From: Methanosarcina sp.
GTDB taxonomy: Archaea; Halobacteriota; Methanosarcinia; Methanosarcinales; Methanosarcinaceae
NCBI RefSeq assembly: GCF_028693135.1
Contig: NZ_JAQUVZ010000037.1
Span: 1 to 35,711 of the forward strand
Reading direction: 5' to 3'
Length of the DNA: 35,711 nt
A program made the position numbers and the translations under genes. The notes below the pieces were generated by a model. That model worked only from the letters and a program-made list of their open reading frames with translations. It was not told the origin of the DNA and ran no database searches. Positions 6,852-14,662 of this stretch are shown piece after piece (the stretch's first letter is position 1; each line of letters starts with the position of its first letter).

Positions 6852-8174
6852 TCATTTGCTTAAAACGTCATACCTACCCTCAAACCTCACAGGATCTCCA
6901 GTCAGGTTTTTGACTGTAATCCAATAGGTACACTGAGTTTCATTCGCCCTCTCCATCTCGACTGTCCAGGTGAGCTGCGGTCCTCCCGGACAGTGAGTTA
7001 TGGGCATTATGGTCCAGAAGACATGCCATTTTGCAGGCCAGCCCCAGGTATACCAGAGGGCTGTCGAATTTGGGCCGATTGTTCCAAACCACTGGACCCC
7101 TGCAGGAGTAATCAGGCATTTTATATAGGGCGGTGGACCGCTCGGACTGACCGACCTGATCTTGAGTTGATTTCGATAATTATTCAATACCTGATTGGTC
7201 CGCGTATAGGCTGCATCGTCATAAGAAACAGATCCACCGAATGATCTATGAAAGACCGAAGCATTGGTCGGAACCAGTACTGCCGAAGGGTCTCCTTGTA
7301 CTCCTTTCCAGGCTATTTCAGTCACAGGACCGTTGAAAAGCGAGGGATCGATTACCAGGATGCCTGAGCCGGACACCTGCACAGTCGGCGCCACATGCCA
7401 CCCCCAATTAACTATACAGTTTGGGTTGTTAGTAGCTGGGGTCTTCAGGCTGCCGTAGATCCAGACCTTATCAGGCTGGACGCCCGCTGCAATCATCAGT
7501 CTGCACATCTCATGAGCCCGTCCCCAGCATCCATCGTCGGGGTACAGAAAAGGAATACATGGCGCTGCAGCGCTGGCAGGACAGCATGTCTCGGATTTGA
7601 CCAAGTCAAAAAGCTCTTGAGCCTTTTGCGGTGATATCGAGACTAATTTTGGGGCTTCACTCACCGGCTGAGGTGATTGCACCTCAGCCGGTGCCATAGG
7701 GTTTGGGTTGGGCCTGATATCTATGATATCATGAGTGTTTGGGGCCTCTGTGACCAGTAAATCCTTATCTTCATCCTTTGCTTTTTTCAGGGCATCCAAT
7801 AACTTCTGGAAATCCGGGTTTGACCGCCTTATATAGTGCTTAGCCTGAGAGATTGTCAGCTCTACTTCGACATCAGCATTGTCTAAAGGTTTGATGATCC
7901 CTACTTTCACAGACAGTGGAACTAACACTTCGGTTATGACATTGGTTTGAGGATCGATCTCCACGTAGACGGACTGTTTCGAATGGCGTATATTGTCAAG
8001 CACATCCGCCCATACGACCGACCTGCGATCTTTCAACTCTAGGTTACCGGACCCTCCGCCATCAAAATTCACCTCGATAACCCTGGCTGACGGTTCTCCT
8101 GCCACGGCCGCCACGGCTTCAATCGGTGAAGAAAGACCTCTCACTCCATCCATAATCACATTTGGTTTGGCCAT
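6852..8174 (-). CDS. predicted protein-glutaminase-like deamidase, multidomain
   Basis: A 440-aa protein with three parts. Residues about 30-155 form an alpha/beta N-terminal domain (RSVVWADVLDNIR, YVEIDP, IRRSNPDFQKLLDAL) ending before a Pro-rich linker. Residues about 185-345 resemble the protein-glutaminase (Gln deamidase) fold: DGCWGRAHEM with candidate nucleophile C216, WGWHVAP with H260 and VIDPSLF with D276, the Cys-His-Asp order of that family. The last 85 residues repeat the domain found alone in the next gene. The enzyme class predicts conversion of protein-bound Gln to Glu, but a thiol peptidase or transglutaminase-like activity cannot be excluded. No signal peptide is seen. GGAGG lies upstream of the start; it is the first gene of the cluster. 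Confidence 0.8.
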   Translation of the reverse strand: MAKPNVIMDGVRGLSSPIEAVAAVAGEPSARVIEVNFDGGGSGNLELKDRRSVVWADVLDNIRHSKQSVYVEIDPQTNVITEVLVPLSVKVGIIKPLDNADVEVELTISQAKHYIRRSNPDFQKLLDALKKAKDEDKDLLVTEAPNTHDIIDIRPNPNPMAPAEVQSPQPVSEAPKLVSISPQKAQELFDLVKSETCCPASAAAPCIPFLYPDDGCWGRAHEMCRLMIAAGVQPDKVWIYGSLKTPATNNPNCIVNWGWHVAPTVQVSGSGILVIDPSLFNGPVTEIAWKGVQGDPSAVLVPTNASVFHRSFGGSVSYDDAAYTRTNQVLNNYRNQLKIRSVSPSGPPPYIKCLITPAGVQWFGTIGPNSTALWYTWGWPAKWHVFWTIMPITHCPGGPQLTWTVEMERANETQCTYWITVKNLTGDPVRFEGRYDVLSK

Positions 8175-8952
8175 TCTTTCATACCTCCTCAGATTGAGAT
8201 TTTCGATTCAGGATTTATTTGAACATTTTATCCGGAATTAATTAGCAACAGGTTGTCCTGTATTATTTGGTCGTGGACGTGAGTTATTGATTAAATCCGA
8301 CAAAAAGAGTAGATTCACGTTGTTTGTCCAAGTTTGAGATGTCCCTTTATGTTTGCGGTTTTCAGTAACTGACTCCACTATCCGTAAGTTCTATGATCTA
8401 ATTATATATTAACCGCTATATAAAAAAAGGAGAATATATGTTAAGAATTATAAAAACTTTTATTTTAGAACATATATTTTAGGACCAGTGTTCTCAAAAT
8501 ATGACTTCATTCCAAAATTAGGATAAAATATTTGGTAAGTCATGATGACAGTGAATGTGACAATATGCATCGATTTCAGTCATGTGTGAAGAGTTTTATA
8601 TGATCGATATATTATCAATTCTTCTTTTTATACATGTTACTTCAATATTTAGGGAATCAATTGAGTTTCTAAATATAGATTATTAGGCACATTTATAGTG
8701 GCATTACAATAAATATCTGGATGGATGTCAAATTTTGAGCATGAAAGCATAAGTTAACAATCAACAATATAAAAAATTGTCTGCCAAAAGTAATTTAATA
8801 AGGGCGAGGATCGTGATGGAAGAACATATGATCTCTTCCAACTGGAAGAGCAAGAATGCAGTCTTGTACATTCGATAAGGATTATAAGCCGTGTATTGAC
8901 TATTCTTCGGCATGCTGGTGTGAACTTTGACTAATAAAAGAAGGGGGACAAT
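8175..8952. other. intergenic, AT-rich, no gene recognised
   Basis: About 780 bases between the deamidase start and the broken caspase-like gene. All frames are short and AT-driven. The deamidase promoter should lie at its left end, but no confident TATA/BRE pair is picked out. The last 50 bases before 8953 include AGAAGGGGGAC, a good RBS for the caspase remnant. Confidence 0.5.
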
Positions 8953-9109
8953 ATGAGCGACAAGAATAACTTCGCTATGGTCGTGGGCAAGACAATTATG
9001 ACAACCCGGAATTCAATCTCACAGGCGCTGTGAGCGATGCTCTTAGTTTTGTGGAATGGGTCCTCGGGGCCGGGCGGTGTTACAGAAGAGAACCTGCGCC
9101 TGCTACTAA
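8953..9109 (+). pseudogene. 5' remnant of a caspase-like (peptidase C14) gene
   Basis: An ATG at 8953, eight bases after a strong GGGGG RBS, opens a caspase-like N-terminus: the beta strand NNFAMVVG, then after a frame change NYDNPEFNLTGAVSDALSFVEWVLG, and after another frame change GGVTEENLRLLL. This is the usual opening of caspase-domain proteins (a G-I/V-x-x-Y strand, the T/N-G-A-V-x-D-A helix and an E-N-L-x-L-L-L strand). At least two frameshifts are needed, and the sequence stops at 9109 exactly where the inverted-repeat element begins. The catalytic His and Cys are lost. It is a different copy from the intact gene at 10189. Confidence 0.6.
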
Positions 9110-9904
9110 GAGCCTATCCGAAAAGTGGTCACCTACTGTAACTTTTACAATATACAATATGTAAAACCGAAATGGATACTCTGATATTATAGACCTATTG
9201 TGACTTTTCAACATGCATTACTGACTTTTCAGATAGGTTCTCATTGGTCTTCGGTTAAGGAATTTTTTACCTGAAGGCTATCGATTTTGTACTATACGTC
9301 TACCTCTAATTTCGCCTTATTTACCCTAATTTGACAGAAGCATACATTTTATTATGTATAAATGGGCTTTATGCTCCTGTTTTCGTCATACAATTCAAAG
9401 TTCCATCGTGCGTCTTTTGATTTTTGAATGTTTTCATTTTTCCTAAATGTGCTATGCCGATGCAATGCGTTTTTTATAAAAAATACTGTACTAATTAGTG
9501 GAATCTGTCAAATTTGGGTTATTTACCTAAAATCAATTACCCTGTTTCAGTCCACAACATGTTAAAATTTCTGATAACTGTTGCGAGAATGGAGGCAATT
9601 TGTCATGATTCCTCACTTAACCGAAGACGCATGGATAGGCTCTTAGTTAAACTGATCGATGGATGATGAAAACCGTTCTGTGAAATGTAGGGCTACTGAT
9701 ACTCTTGGTTGTGTGTTTTCTCACGTGCCAGATAAAAGTCCGATCCGCAAGACAATAAAGAAACAAGAAGTTGTGGAGGGAGTATGGTCAAAAGGATTTT
9801 GTTCACGGGTAAAGTTGATCATCGGTATGCATGGGTATCCGTTCCGGTTTTGCATATTACCTAATGTAAAAGTTACAGCAGGTAACCACTTTTCGGATAG
9901 GCTC
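9110..9904. mobile_element. 795-bp element with about 40-bp terminal inverted repeats
   Basis: The left end GAGCCTATCCGAAAAGTGG and the right end (read on the minus strand) GAGCCTATCCGAAAAGTGG continue as matching inverted repeats for about 40 bases with two mismatches. The trinucleotide TAA flanks both ends (9107-9109 and 9905-9907), which fits a 3-bp target duplication of the sort described for some IS5-related groups. No transposase can be read: an 82-codon frame at 9659 runs out through the right repeat and resembles nothing I know. It is therefore a non-autonomous or degenerate element. It interrupts the caspase-like remnant and contains a second, nested inverted-repeat unit. Confidence 0.7.
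9246..9628. mobile_element. nested inverted-repeat unit inside the 795-bp element
   Basis: GGTCTTCGGTTAAGGAAT (9246-9263) is matched, inverted, by ATTCCTCACTTAACCGAAGAC (9608-9628) with a three-base insertion. Immediately left, 9221-9239 is a degenerate inverted copy of the outer terminal repeat, and immediately right, 9633-9642 reads GGATAGGCTC, another outer-end-like motif. This is best explained by one small element inserted in or beside the end of another. Confidence 0.5.
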
Positions 9905-10020
9905 TAAGTCGATACTTCATACCTATCAAAAGTTTCTTTGTTGGCAATACTGACCTCCTACCTATTGTATAAAGTTTTTATTGGAATTTAATCCTTCATT
10001 CCAATAAAAAATGTGCGCTG

Positions 10021-10200
10021 TCAAGTATTATACTTAACTGTGAAAAAAAGAAGATGTGAATCAATAAAAGAAATATATTCTCAAATATTATAATTAAATG
10101 TGAAAAACAGAGTACGTGAACCAATAAAAGAAATTTACTATCAAGTATCATAAATGAGTAACTGTGAAAAATAGTGGGGATGAACCAAATGGTAAATAAA
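10021..10200. repeat. three 60-bp direct repeats leading into the caspase gene
   Basis: Units at 10021, 10081 and 10141 each begin TCAA-A/G-TAT-T/C-ATA, continue through TGTGAAAAA and end GTGAA-C/T-CAATAAAAG or its equivalent GATGAACCAAATGGTAAA. The third copy, with small indels, contains the RBS-like GGGGATG and the start codon of the caspase gene. The array therefore amplifies the 5' leader or promoter proximal region of that gene. The first two copies carry no usable start. Confidence 0.65.
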
Positions 10201-11004
10201 GCTCTCTGTGTAGGGATCAATGATTATCCTTACGAAGGCAACGATTTGAATGGCTGTGTGAACGATGCCAAAGCTTGGGCAGATTTGCTCGTTGATCATT
10301 ATGGCTTCGCTCGGGATAATGTCAAGCTGATGCTTGACGCGGAAGCCACCAAGGCTAACATCATGGCATATCTTGAAAGTCTGGTTACAGGGGCAAAGCC
10401 TGGAGACATGTTGGTCTTCACCAATTCATCACATGGGACGTATGTTGCGGACACGAGCGGTGACGAGGAGAAGTACGACGAGGCTATTTGTCCCTACGAT
10501 ATTCCGGAGAACCTTATCATCGACGACGATTTGCGCGAGCTGTTTGCCAAACTGGCAGAAGGGGTCAGTCTGACCGTAATATCCGACTCCTGCTTCTCCG
10601 GCACGGTAACACGAGCTGCTGTCTCAGAGATCATCCCTGGTCTCAAGACACCGGATGACCGACGGATGAGATTTCTGAATCCGGCACTGATGGGCAGGCT
10701 AGTCTTGCAGAATCCATGGAAGGCTAAGCCGAAGGGAAAGACAAAGTACCCGGAGTCAAAAATGAAGGACGTCTTGCTGAGCGGATGCACGGACAAAGAA
10801 TATTCCTATGATGCGCTGATCGGTGGAACGTATCACGGGGCGATGACTTACTTTGCTTTGCAGGCTATCCAGGAGGCCAATTACCAGATTACGCTCCAAC
10901 AGCTGCATAAAAGGCTTCTCTTCCTCCTTGACAACGAGGGATACAATCAGCATCCTGAATTAGAGGGAAAGACAGCCAATAAGAAGAAGCAGATATTTGC
11001 ATGA
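10189..11004 (+). CDS. caspase-like cysteine peptidase (C14 family)
   Basis: A 271-aa single-domain caspase-like protease of the prokaryotic orthocaspase/metacaspase type. The strand KALCVGINDY opens the fold, NGCVNDAKAWADLL follows, the catalytic His is H82 in SSHGT and the catalytic Cys is C135 in SDSCFSGT. Both dyad residues are present, so the enzyme should be active. No transmembrane, TPR or death-like domain is attached. ATG 10189 is preferred because the GGGG sequence is well spaced from it; 10180 or GTG 10174 would put the RBS on the start. The stop overlaps the next gene by ATGA, so the caspase and the CHAT gene were expressed together. Such pairs are known in defence and programmed-death modules; the target is unknown. 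Confidence 0.88.
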   Translation: MVNKALCVGINDYPYEGNDLNGCVNDAKAWADLLVDHYGFARDNVKLMLDAEATKANIMAYLESLVTGAKPGDMLVFTNSSHGTYVADTSGDEEKYDEAICPYDIPENLIIDDDLRELFAKLAEGVSLTVISDSCFSGTVTRAAVSEIIPGLKTPDDRRMRFLNPALMGRLVLQNPWKAKPKGKTKYPESKMKDVLLSGCTDKEYSYDALIGGTYHGAMTYFALQAIQEANYQITLQQLHKRLLFLLDNEGYNQHPELEGKTANKKKQIFA

Positions 11005-11590
11005 TGATCGGGCTATTTGGTGAGGGAAAGGAAAAACTGCCCCGCGTGCTGCACATCTCCATTGCCCGGTATCAGAGAGACTTGCCAAAGACGGACGAGT
11101 CTCTACAATTTCTTATTTTCATCCATGAGGAAGGAGCAGGAATAACCTGGTAGCAGAACGTAACCATAGATTCAGAAAGCGAGTGCCAATTCCTCGAAAC
11201 GACCCAGGATTTGTACTGGTGGAGCAAGAATGCTACGCTAACGCTCAAGGGAGCAAAAGAGCGTGTTCGTAGATTGGGGAGTCAGCTCTATGACACCTTC
11301 ATAGGTCCTGACGGAAAGAAAGTCCTGGAAAGCATTATCTCCACCGCTGTTCTCCTTGATGTCGACGAGACGATCCTCAATCTGCCTTGGGAGCTCATTG
11401 GGGAAGAAGGAGAATATCGCAGCAAACACCCTTCGACCGACTGGTGACCACCCGTGTCATTCCCAAACCTGGCCGCAATCCACTGAAAGAGGACAACGTA
11501 GTGCGCATACTTGCAGTGGCCAATCCAACATTGGACCTTGCTGCGGGGGAACGCGAGGTTATCGCTCTTAAGGAATTGGAGGGTGAAGGA
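11001..11590 (+). pseudogene. CHAT-domain protein, N-terminal part, with in-frame UAG and a frameshift
   Basis: Starting ATG at 11001 overlaps the caspase stop. The frame reads 50 codons to a TAG (11151-11153), continues open in the same frame through a helical region to a CHAT-like core, LNLPWELIGEEGEY, then needs a one-base frameshift near 11430 to continue as FDRLVTTRVIP and VVRILAVANPTLDLAAG. These are the usual first strands of a CHAT (caspase-like) domain. The catalytic His and Cys would lie further downstream and are replaced by the DUF1998 fragment. In Methanosarcina UAG can encode pyrrolysine, so the UAG alone need not be a stop; the frameshift and missing active site make this a pseudogene or a strongly altered protein. 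Confidence 0.65.
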
Positions 11591-12541
11591 AGTCAGGTTG
11601 TAGCAGGTGGCAAGTTGTGGACAAGCCGTTATTTGAAGAGGCTTCCGCAGAGAGAGTGGCCCAAATACAGATATGCTGTATGTGAGAATTGTGAGCGGTA
11701 CCAGAGAGTTATTGCCGATTCGGATGAAAAACTTGATGTTTGTGATTCATGCGGTATGCCCCTTAAAGGTAAATCGAGGGGAACTTTTATAGTACCGGAA
11801 TTTGGCTTCATAGCAAGTAGAAAAAAACCAAAGAAGGTAGGGGAATCACGTCCTGAAAGAGCATATTCTACAAGAAGCTACTACTCAGGAGAGTGTGATA
11901 AAGATAATGAACGGATTCTCAATTTGAAGAGCAACATAGTACTCAAAGCGATATCGGCATCTCATGGGAAAATGAGTGCAATAAACCATGCTGGACATCA
12001 AAGGTTTAAGGTATGCAACTGGTGCGGTTACACCGTTCTTGGCAATGAAAAGATAGAAGAGACTCATGAAACTGTATTGGGTTCTCCATGCTCAGGTAAG
12101 CTCTACAAATACGACCTTGGCCACGAATACATGACCGATATGCTTCAGCTACATTTTGAAGGTTATTCAAATCCGGATATAGGATTCTGGCACTCTCTTT
12201 TATATGCAATTCTTGAAGGTGCCAGTGAGTCACTTGATATTGATAGACAGGATCTTGACGGTTGTTTGTATCCCACGGGAGGAGATTCATCTACTCAGTC
12301 TATCTTGCTATTTGATGATGTGCCAGGAGGAGCCGGGCATGTTAAAAGAATAGCTCAGGACGAGGATACTATTGTAGAAATATTAAAATGCACTCTTTCA
12401 AAATTAAAAAATTGTAATTGTGGAGGAGAAGGTGGAGATGCAAGTTGTTATGGCTGTTTGAGAAATTACAGAAATCAATTCTGCCATGATCAATTGAATA
12501 GGGTTGTAGTTATTCAATTTTTGGAGCAGAATATTCCGTGA
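11591..12541 (+). pseudogene. C-terminal part of a DUF1998 (DrmB/MrfB-like) protein fused to the CHAT remnant
   Basis: From about 11591 the open frame carries roughly 315 residues of a DUF1998-type C-terminal region: AGGKLWTSRYLKRLP, two zinc knuckles (CENC/CDSC), CNWC, the core LLFDDVPGGAGHVKRI and the ending CYGCLRNYRNQFCHDQ with clustered cysteines. DUF1998 is found at the end of certain helicases and in the DrmB protein of DISARM defence systems. The N-terminal parts are missing. The frame is open to the TGA at 12539-12541 and is continuous with the CHAT piece after the frameshift, so an in-frame chimera could be expressed from an internal start (ATG 11387 or later). I treat it as a recombination product. 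Confidence 0.7.
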
Positions 12542-13082
12542 TCTATAACAGTTTAAGCGTTTTTCTCAAAAATTACAGGTGATCGATATAATAGGATTTA
12601 TTCCCTGCTGAATTCTTCTGAAATTTTTGTTGAAGATAATAACGGAAGGAGAAAAGAGAGGTCGTTCATCAATAATAAGTTGAGATTTATCCCAAAATCT
12701 AACAAACTTGAGCCCTGCATATCATTTTCCACCTTGTGTACATTTCAATTTCCTACTCATGTGTAAGTTCAGAGAACAGATGCAGTTAACCAAAAGTACT
12801 CGAACGGAATATCAACAAGCTAAAAGTGTACGACCTAATTTCTGGTCGTCCATCATTATACGGTTGATGTTTCCATGATTAATTTTTAAGTTCTGGAAAT
12901 GCTTACGTTTCATGCATCGAAGCATGTCTACTATAACCTCATTGAATTGCAAAAAAATGTATGATGCGGCATAAAGGATGTTTCGGAAATAACATCAACC
13001 AACTAATAGTGCACGACCAATGGAAATGGACTACCTAAAAATCAGGATTAAACGAAAATAAGAGTTAATAAAAAGATTTAGT
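12542..13082. other. intergenic between the accessory block and tRNA-Leu, with repeat remnants
   Basis: No gene is supported. The middle and right part (12800-13021) hold the ends of a degenerate inverted-repeat element, listed separately; the rest is AT-rich. Confidence 0.5.
12842..13021. repeat. degenerate MITE-like inverted-repeat unit, about 180 bp
   Basis: TGGTCGTCCATCATTA (12843-12858) with following GGTTGATGTT is matched on the opposite strand at the right end by TGGTCGTGCACTATTAG with GGTTGATGTT (about 12985-13021). A third related end, AAAAGTGTACGACC with ATCAAC before it, sits just outside on the left at about 12806-12836. No coding capacity; element type not identified. Confidence 0.5.
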
Positions 13083-13166
13083 GCGAGGGGTGGGATTCGA
13101 ACCCACGAAATCCTTCGATACCGGATCTTAAGTCCGGCGCCTTTGACCTAGCTGGGCAACCCTCGC
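13083..13166 (-). tRNA. tRNA-Leu (anticodon UAA)
   Basis: Read on the minus strand the gene starts GCGAGGG and ends CCCTCGC, giving a seven-base-pair acceptor stem. The anticodon arm is CCGGA-CTTAAGA-TCCGG with TAA in the loop, there is a long variable arm (about 14 nt) as expected for a class II leucine tRNA, and the T arm is GTGGG-TTCGAAT-CCCAC. CCA is not encoded, usual for many archaeal tRNAs. An A/T-rich box (AAAAATAAAAAG) about 25-30 bases upstream on the minus strand is a likely TATA element. Confidence 0.96.
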
Positions 13167-13372
13167 AAATTGAAGAGTAACTTTTTATTTTTATCTGTCC
13201 TACCTTTTAACAGCCTTTTTGCTTTTAGCTCTTTTCCTCGGGGTTTTGTTCAAGCCTGTAAATAGTTCCTGAAGTTTGACACCTCTGGACTGCTGATCGA
13301 CTCTTGCGCTTGAAAAAACAGGCTGGTTTTGAGCCGCAAAAATTTCCTTATGCGGGCATGCTCTAAATAGAG

Positions 13373-13387
13373 TTAAATTATTTAAAG
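13373..13387 (+). promoter_or_regulatory. TATA-like box of the MBL-fold gene
   Basis: TTAAATTATTTAAAG lies with its centre some 20-25 bases before ATG 13403, and no Shine-Dalgarno sequence precedes that ATG. This spacing suggests a transcript starting at or near the start codon, i.e. a leaderless or nearly leaderless mRNA. Confidence 0.4.
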
Positions 13388-13402
13388 TTTATTCCTTACT
13401 TT

Positions 13403-14158
13403 ATGGAGATTACATTTCTTGGCACTGGAGTTGCTATACCTGAAAAAGGTCGGGTACAGTCCGGATTACTTGTCAGTCTTGAGGACAAACCTCTGCTTGT
13501 TGATTGTGGAAGCGGCGTCTTAAGCAGGTTTCCCGATGCCGGAATCTCACACACGGAAGTAGATACCGTACTTCTCTCACACCTTCACCTTGACCATGTA
13601 GCTGACCTGCTCCCCCTCATTAAAGCAAACTGGCTTAGAGGAAAAACCGAGATGCGAGTATATGGCCCTGAAGGGACCGACGACTGGTTTTCAAAGGTGA
13701 TTGGGGCTTATGAGTATATTCTGGACAGCGTGGATGTGGATGTTATTGAGGTATCTCCCGGAAAAGAGTTTACACTTGAGGGGTTTGATTGCGAAATAAC
13801 CTGCGCAACTGCTTCCCACAGTGTTCCGACTCTGGCATACCGCGTGACTGCAGAAGACGGAGAATTTGTTTACTCAGGGGATACCGAGCCCTGCCGGAAT
13901 ATAATGGACCTGGCAATTGAAGCCGACCTCCTGATACACGAATGCTCCTTCCCTCCCGGCACACAGGTAACAAACCATACAACCCCAGCTACGCTGGCTG
14001 AAATGCTTGAAAACTATAACAATGAAATCGGAAGTATCTGCCTTACACACTTCTATCCCGAAATGAAAGGGCATGGGAGAGAAGCAATACACCGTCTCAA
14101 AGACTATGTTGATGGAGAGGTGATCCTTGCAGAAGACCTGATGAAGCTTGAACTATAA
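13403..14158 (+). CDS. MBL-fold metal-dependent hydrolase, RNase Z-like
   Basis: A 251-aa soluble beta-lactamase-fold hydrolase. Metal ligands are all present: SHLHLDH (59-65), ASHS with H139, SGDT with D160 and LTHF with H216. The opening MEITFLGTGVAIP, the ECSF segment (180-183) and NHTTP (191-195) resemble the ELAC/RNase Z branch, but the flexible exosite arm that tRNA 3'-endonucleases use is not evident, so a true tRNA-processing role is uncertain. Substrates of this sub-branch include phosphodiesters. The start has no RBS and a TATA-like box close upstream. The tRNA-Leu gene lies upstream on the other strand, which is context only. A 19-20 bp and a 15-bp tandem array follow its stop. Confidence 0.85.
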   Translation: MEITFLGTGVAIPEKGRVQSGLLVSLEDKPLLVDCGSGVLSRFPDAGISHTEVDTVLLSHLHLDHVADLLPLIKANWLRGKTEMRVYGPEGTDDWFSKVIGAYEYILDSVDVDVIEVSPGKEFTLEGFDCEITCATASHSVPTLAYRVTAEDGEFVYSGDTEPCRNIMDLAIEADLLIHECSFPPGTQVTNHTTPATLAEMLENYNNEIGSICLTHFYPEMKGHGREAIHRLKDYVDGEVILAEDLMKLEL

Positions 14159-14213
14159 AGGAATTCGAATTGTAAAAAAGAATTCGAATTGTAAAAAAAA
14201 ATTCGAATTGTAA
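14159..14213. repeat. tandem repeat, about 20-bp unit, three copies
   Basis: GAATTCGAATTGTAAAAAA occurs three times head to tail (the first and last copies vary slightly) immediately after the MBL gene stop codon. The repeat leads directly into the 15-bp array. Confidence 0.75.
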
Positions 14214-14220
14214 AAATTGT

Positions 14221-14370
14221 AACTATGAATATTTGAACTATGAATATTTGAACTATGAATATTTGAACTATAAACATTTTAACTATGAACATTTGAACTA
14301 TGAACATTTCAACTATTAACATTTTAACTATGAACATTTTAACTATGAACATTTGAACTATAAACATTTG
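14221..14370. repeat. 15-bp tandem repeat, ten copies
   Basis: Ten head-to-tail copies of AACTATGAACATTTG with one to three substitutions per unit. There are no spacers, so it is not a CRISPR array. The 3n period makes the minus strand open as a pentapeptide repeat (MFIV-Q/K), which explains an apparent open frame there; no RBS or non-repeat domain supports a protein. Confidence 0.9.
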
Positions 14371-14402
14371 TAATTTAATTATAATCCTAAATTTTGTGGG
14401 AT

Positions 14403-14437
14403 CCGGAGAATTACAGAGATTTAAAGTCTCCGGTTTT
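14403..14437. terminator. possible hairpin terminator
   Basis: CCGGAGA (14403-14409) pairs with TCTCCGG (14427-14433) and is followed by TTTT. It lies between the MBL gene and the convergent 94-aa gene and could end plus-strand transcription. Confidence 0.4.
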
Positions 14438-14602
14438 CCACCTGCTTCAAGAATTTGAGACTTAATCCAGGATTTTAATTACTGGAATCTACTTTCTGGA
14501 TCTTTTTTTCCGTTTAATCTAAGACACATATAGCCCATCTATAATAATAGCAGCAAAATAAACAATAGTAAAAAACAGAGTCTGCTTTTGTTCACAAATC
14601 AA

Positions 14603-14662
14603 ACTTTTACAAATGAGACTTTTACAAATGAGACTTTTACAAATGAGACTTTTACAAATCAG
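14603..14662. repeat. 15-bp tandem repeat, four copies
   Basis: Four head-to-tail copies of ACTTTTACAAATGAG (last copy ACTTTTACAAATCAG). The array overlaps the last codon of the convergent 94-aa gene (stop at 14659), so it forms that gene's 3' boundary. Confidence 0.88.

Noticed and set aside
9659-9907. 82-codon frame inside the inverted-repeat element as a transposase
   Set aside because: No DDE or HUH motif can be seen and the frame runs through the terminal repeat into the flank.
10180-10191. ATG 10180 as start of the caspase gene
   Set aside because: The GGGG RBS would directly touch the start codon; ATG 10189 has better spacing.
9996-10220. 74-codon minus-strand hydrophobic frame across the 60-bp repeats
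   Set aside because: Generated by the repeats (60 is divisible by three) and overlaps the caspase start.
14104-14367. Minus-strand frame encoding a MFIV pentapeptide repeat protein
   Set aside because: It is created by the 15-bp tandem array (period divisible by three) and overlaps the end of the MBL gene; no RBS or independent domain.
14221-14370. CRISPR array
   Set aside because: Units are contiguous with no spacers and no cas genes are adjacent.
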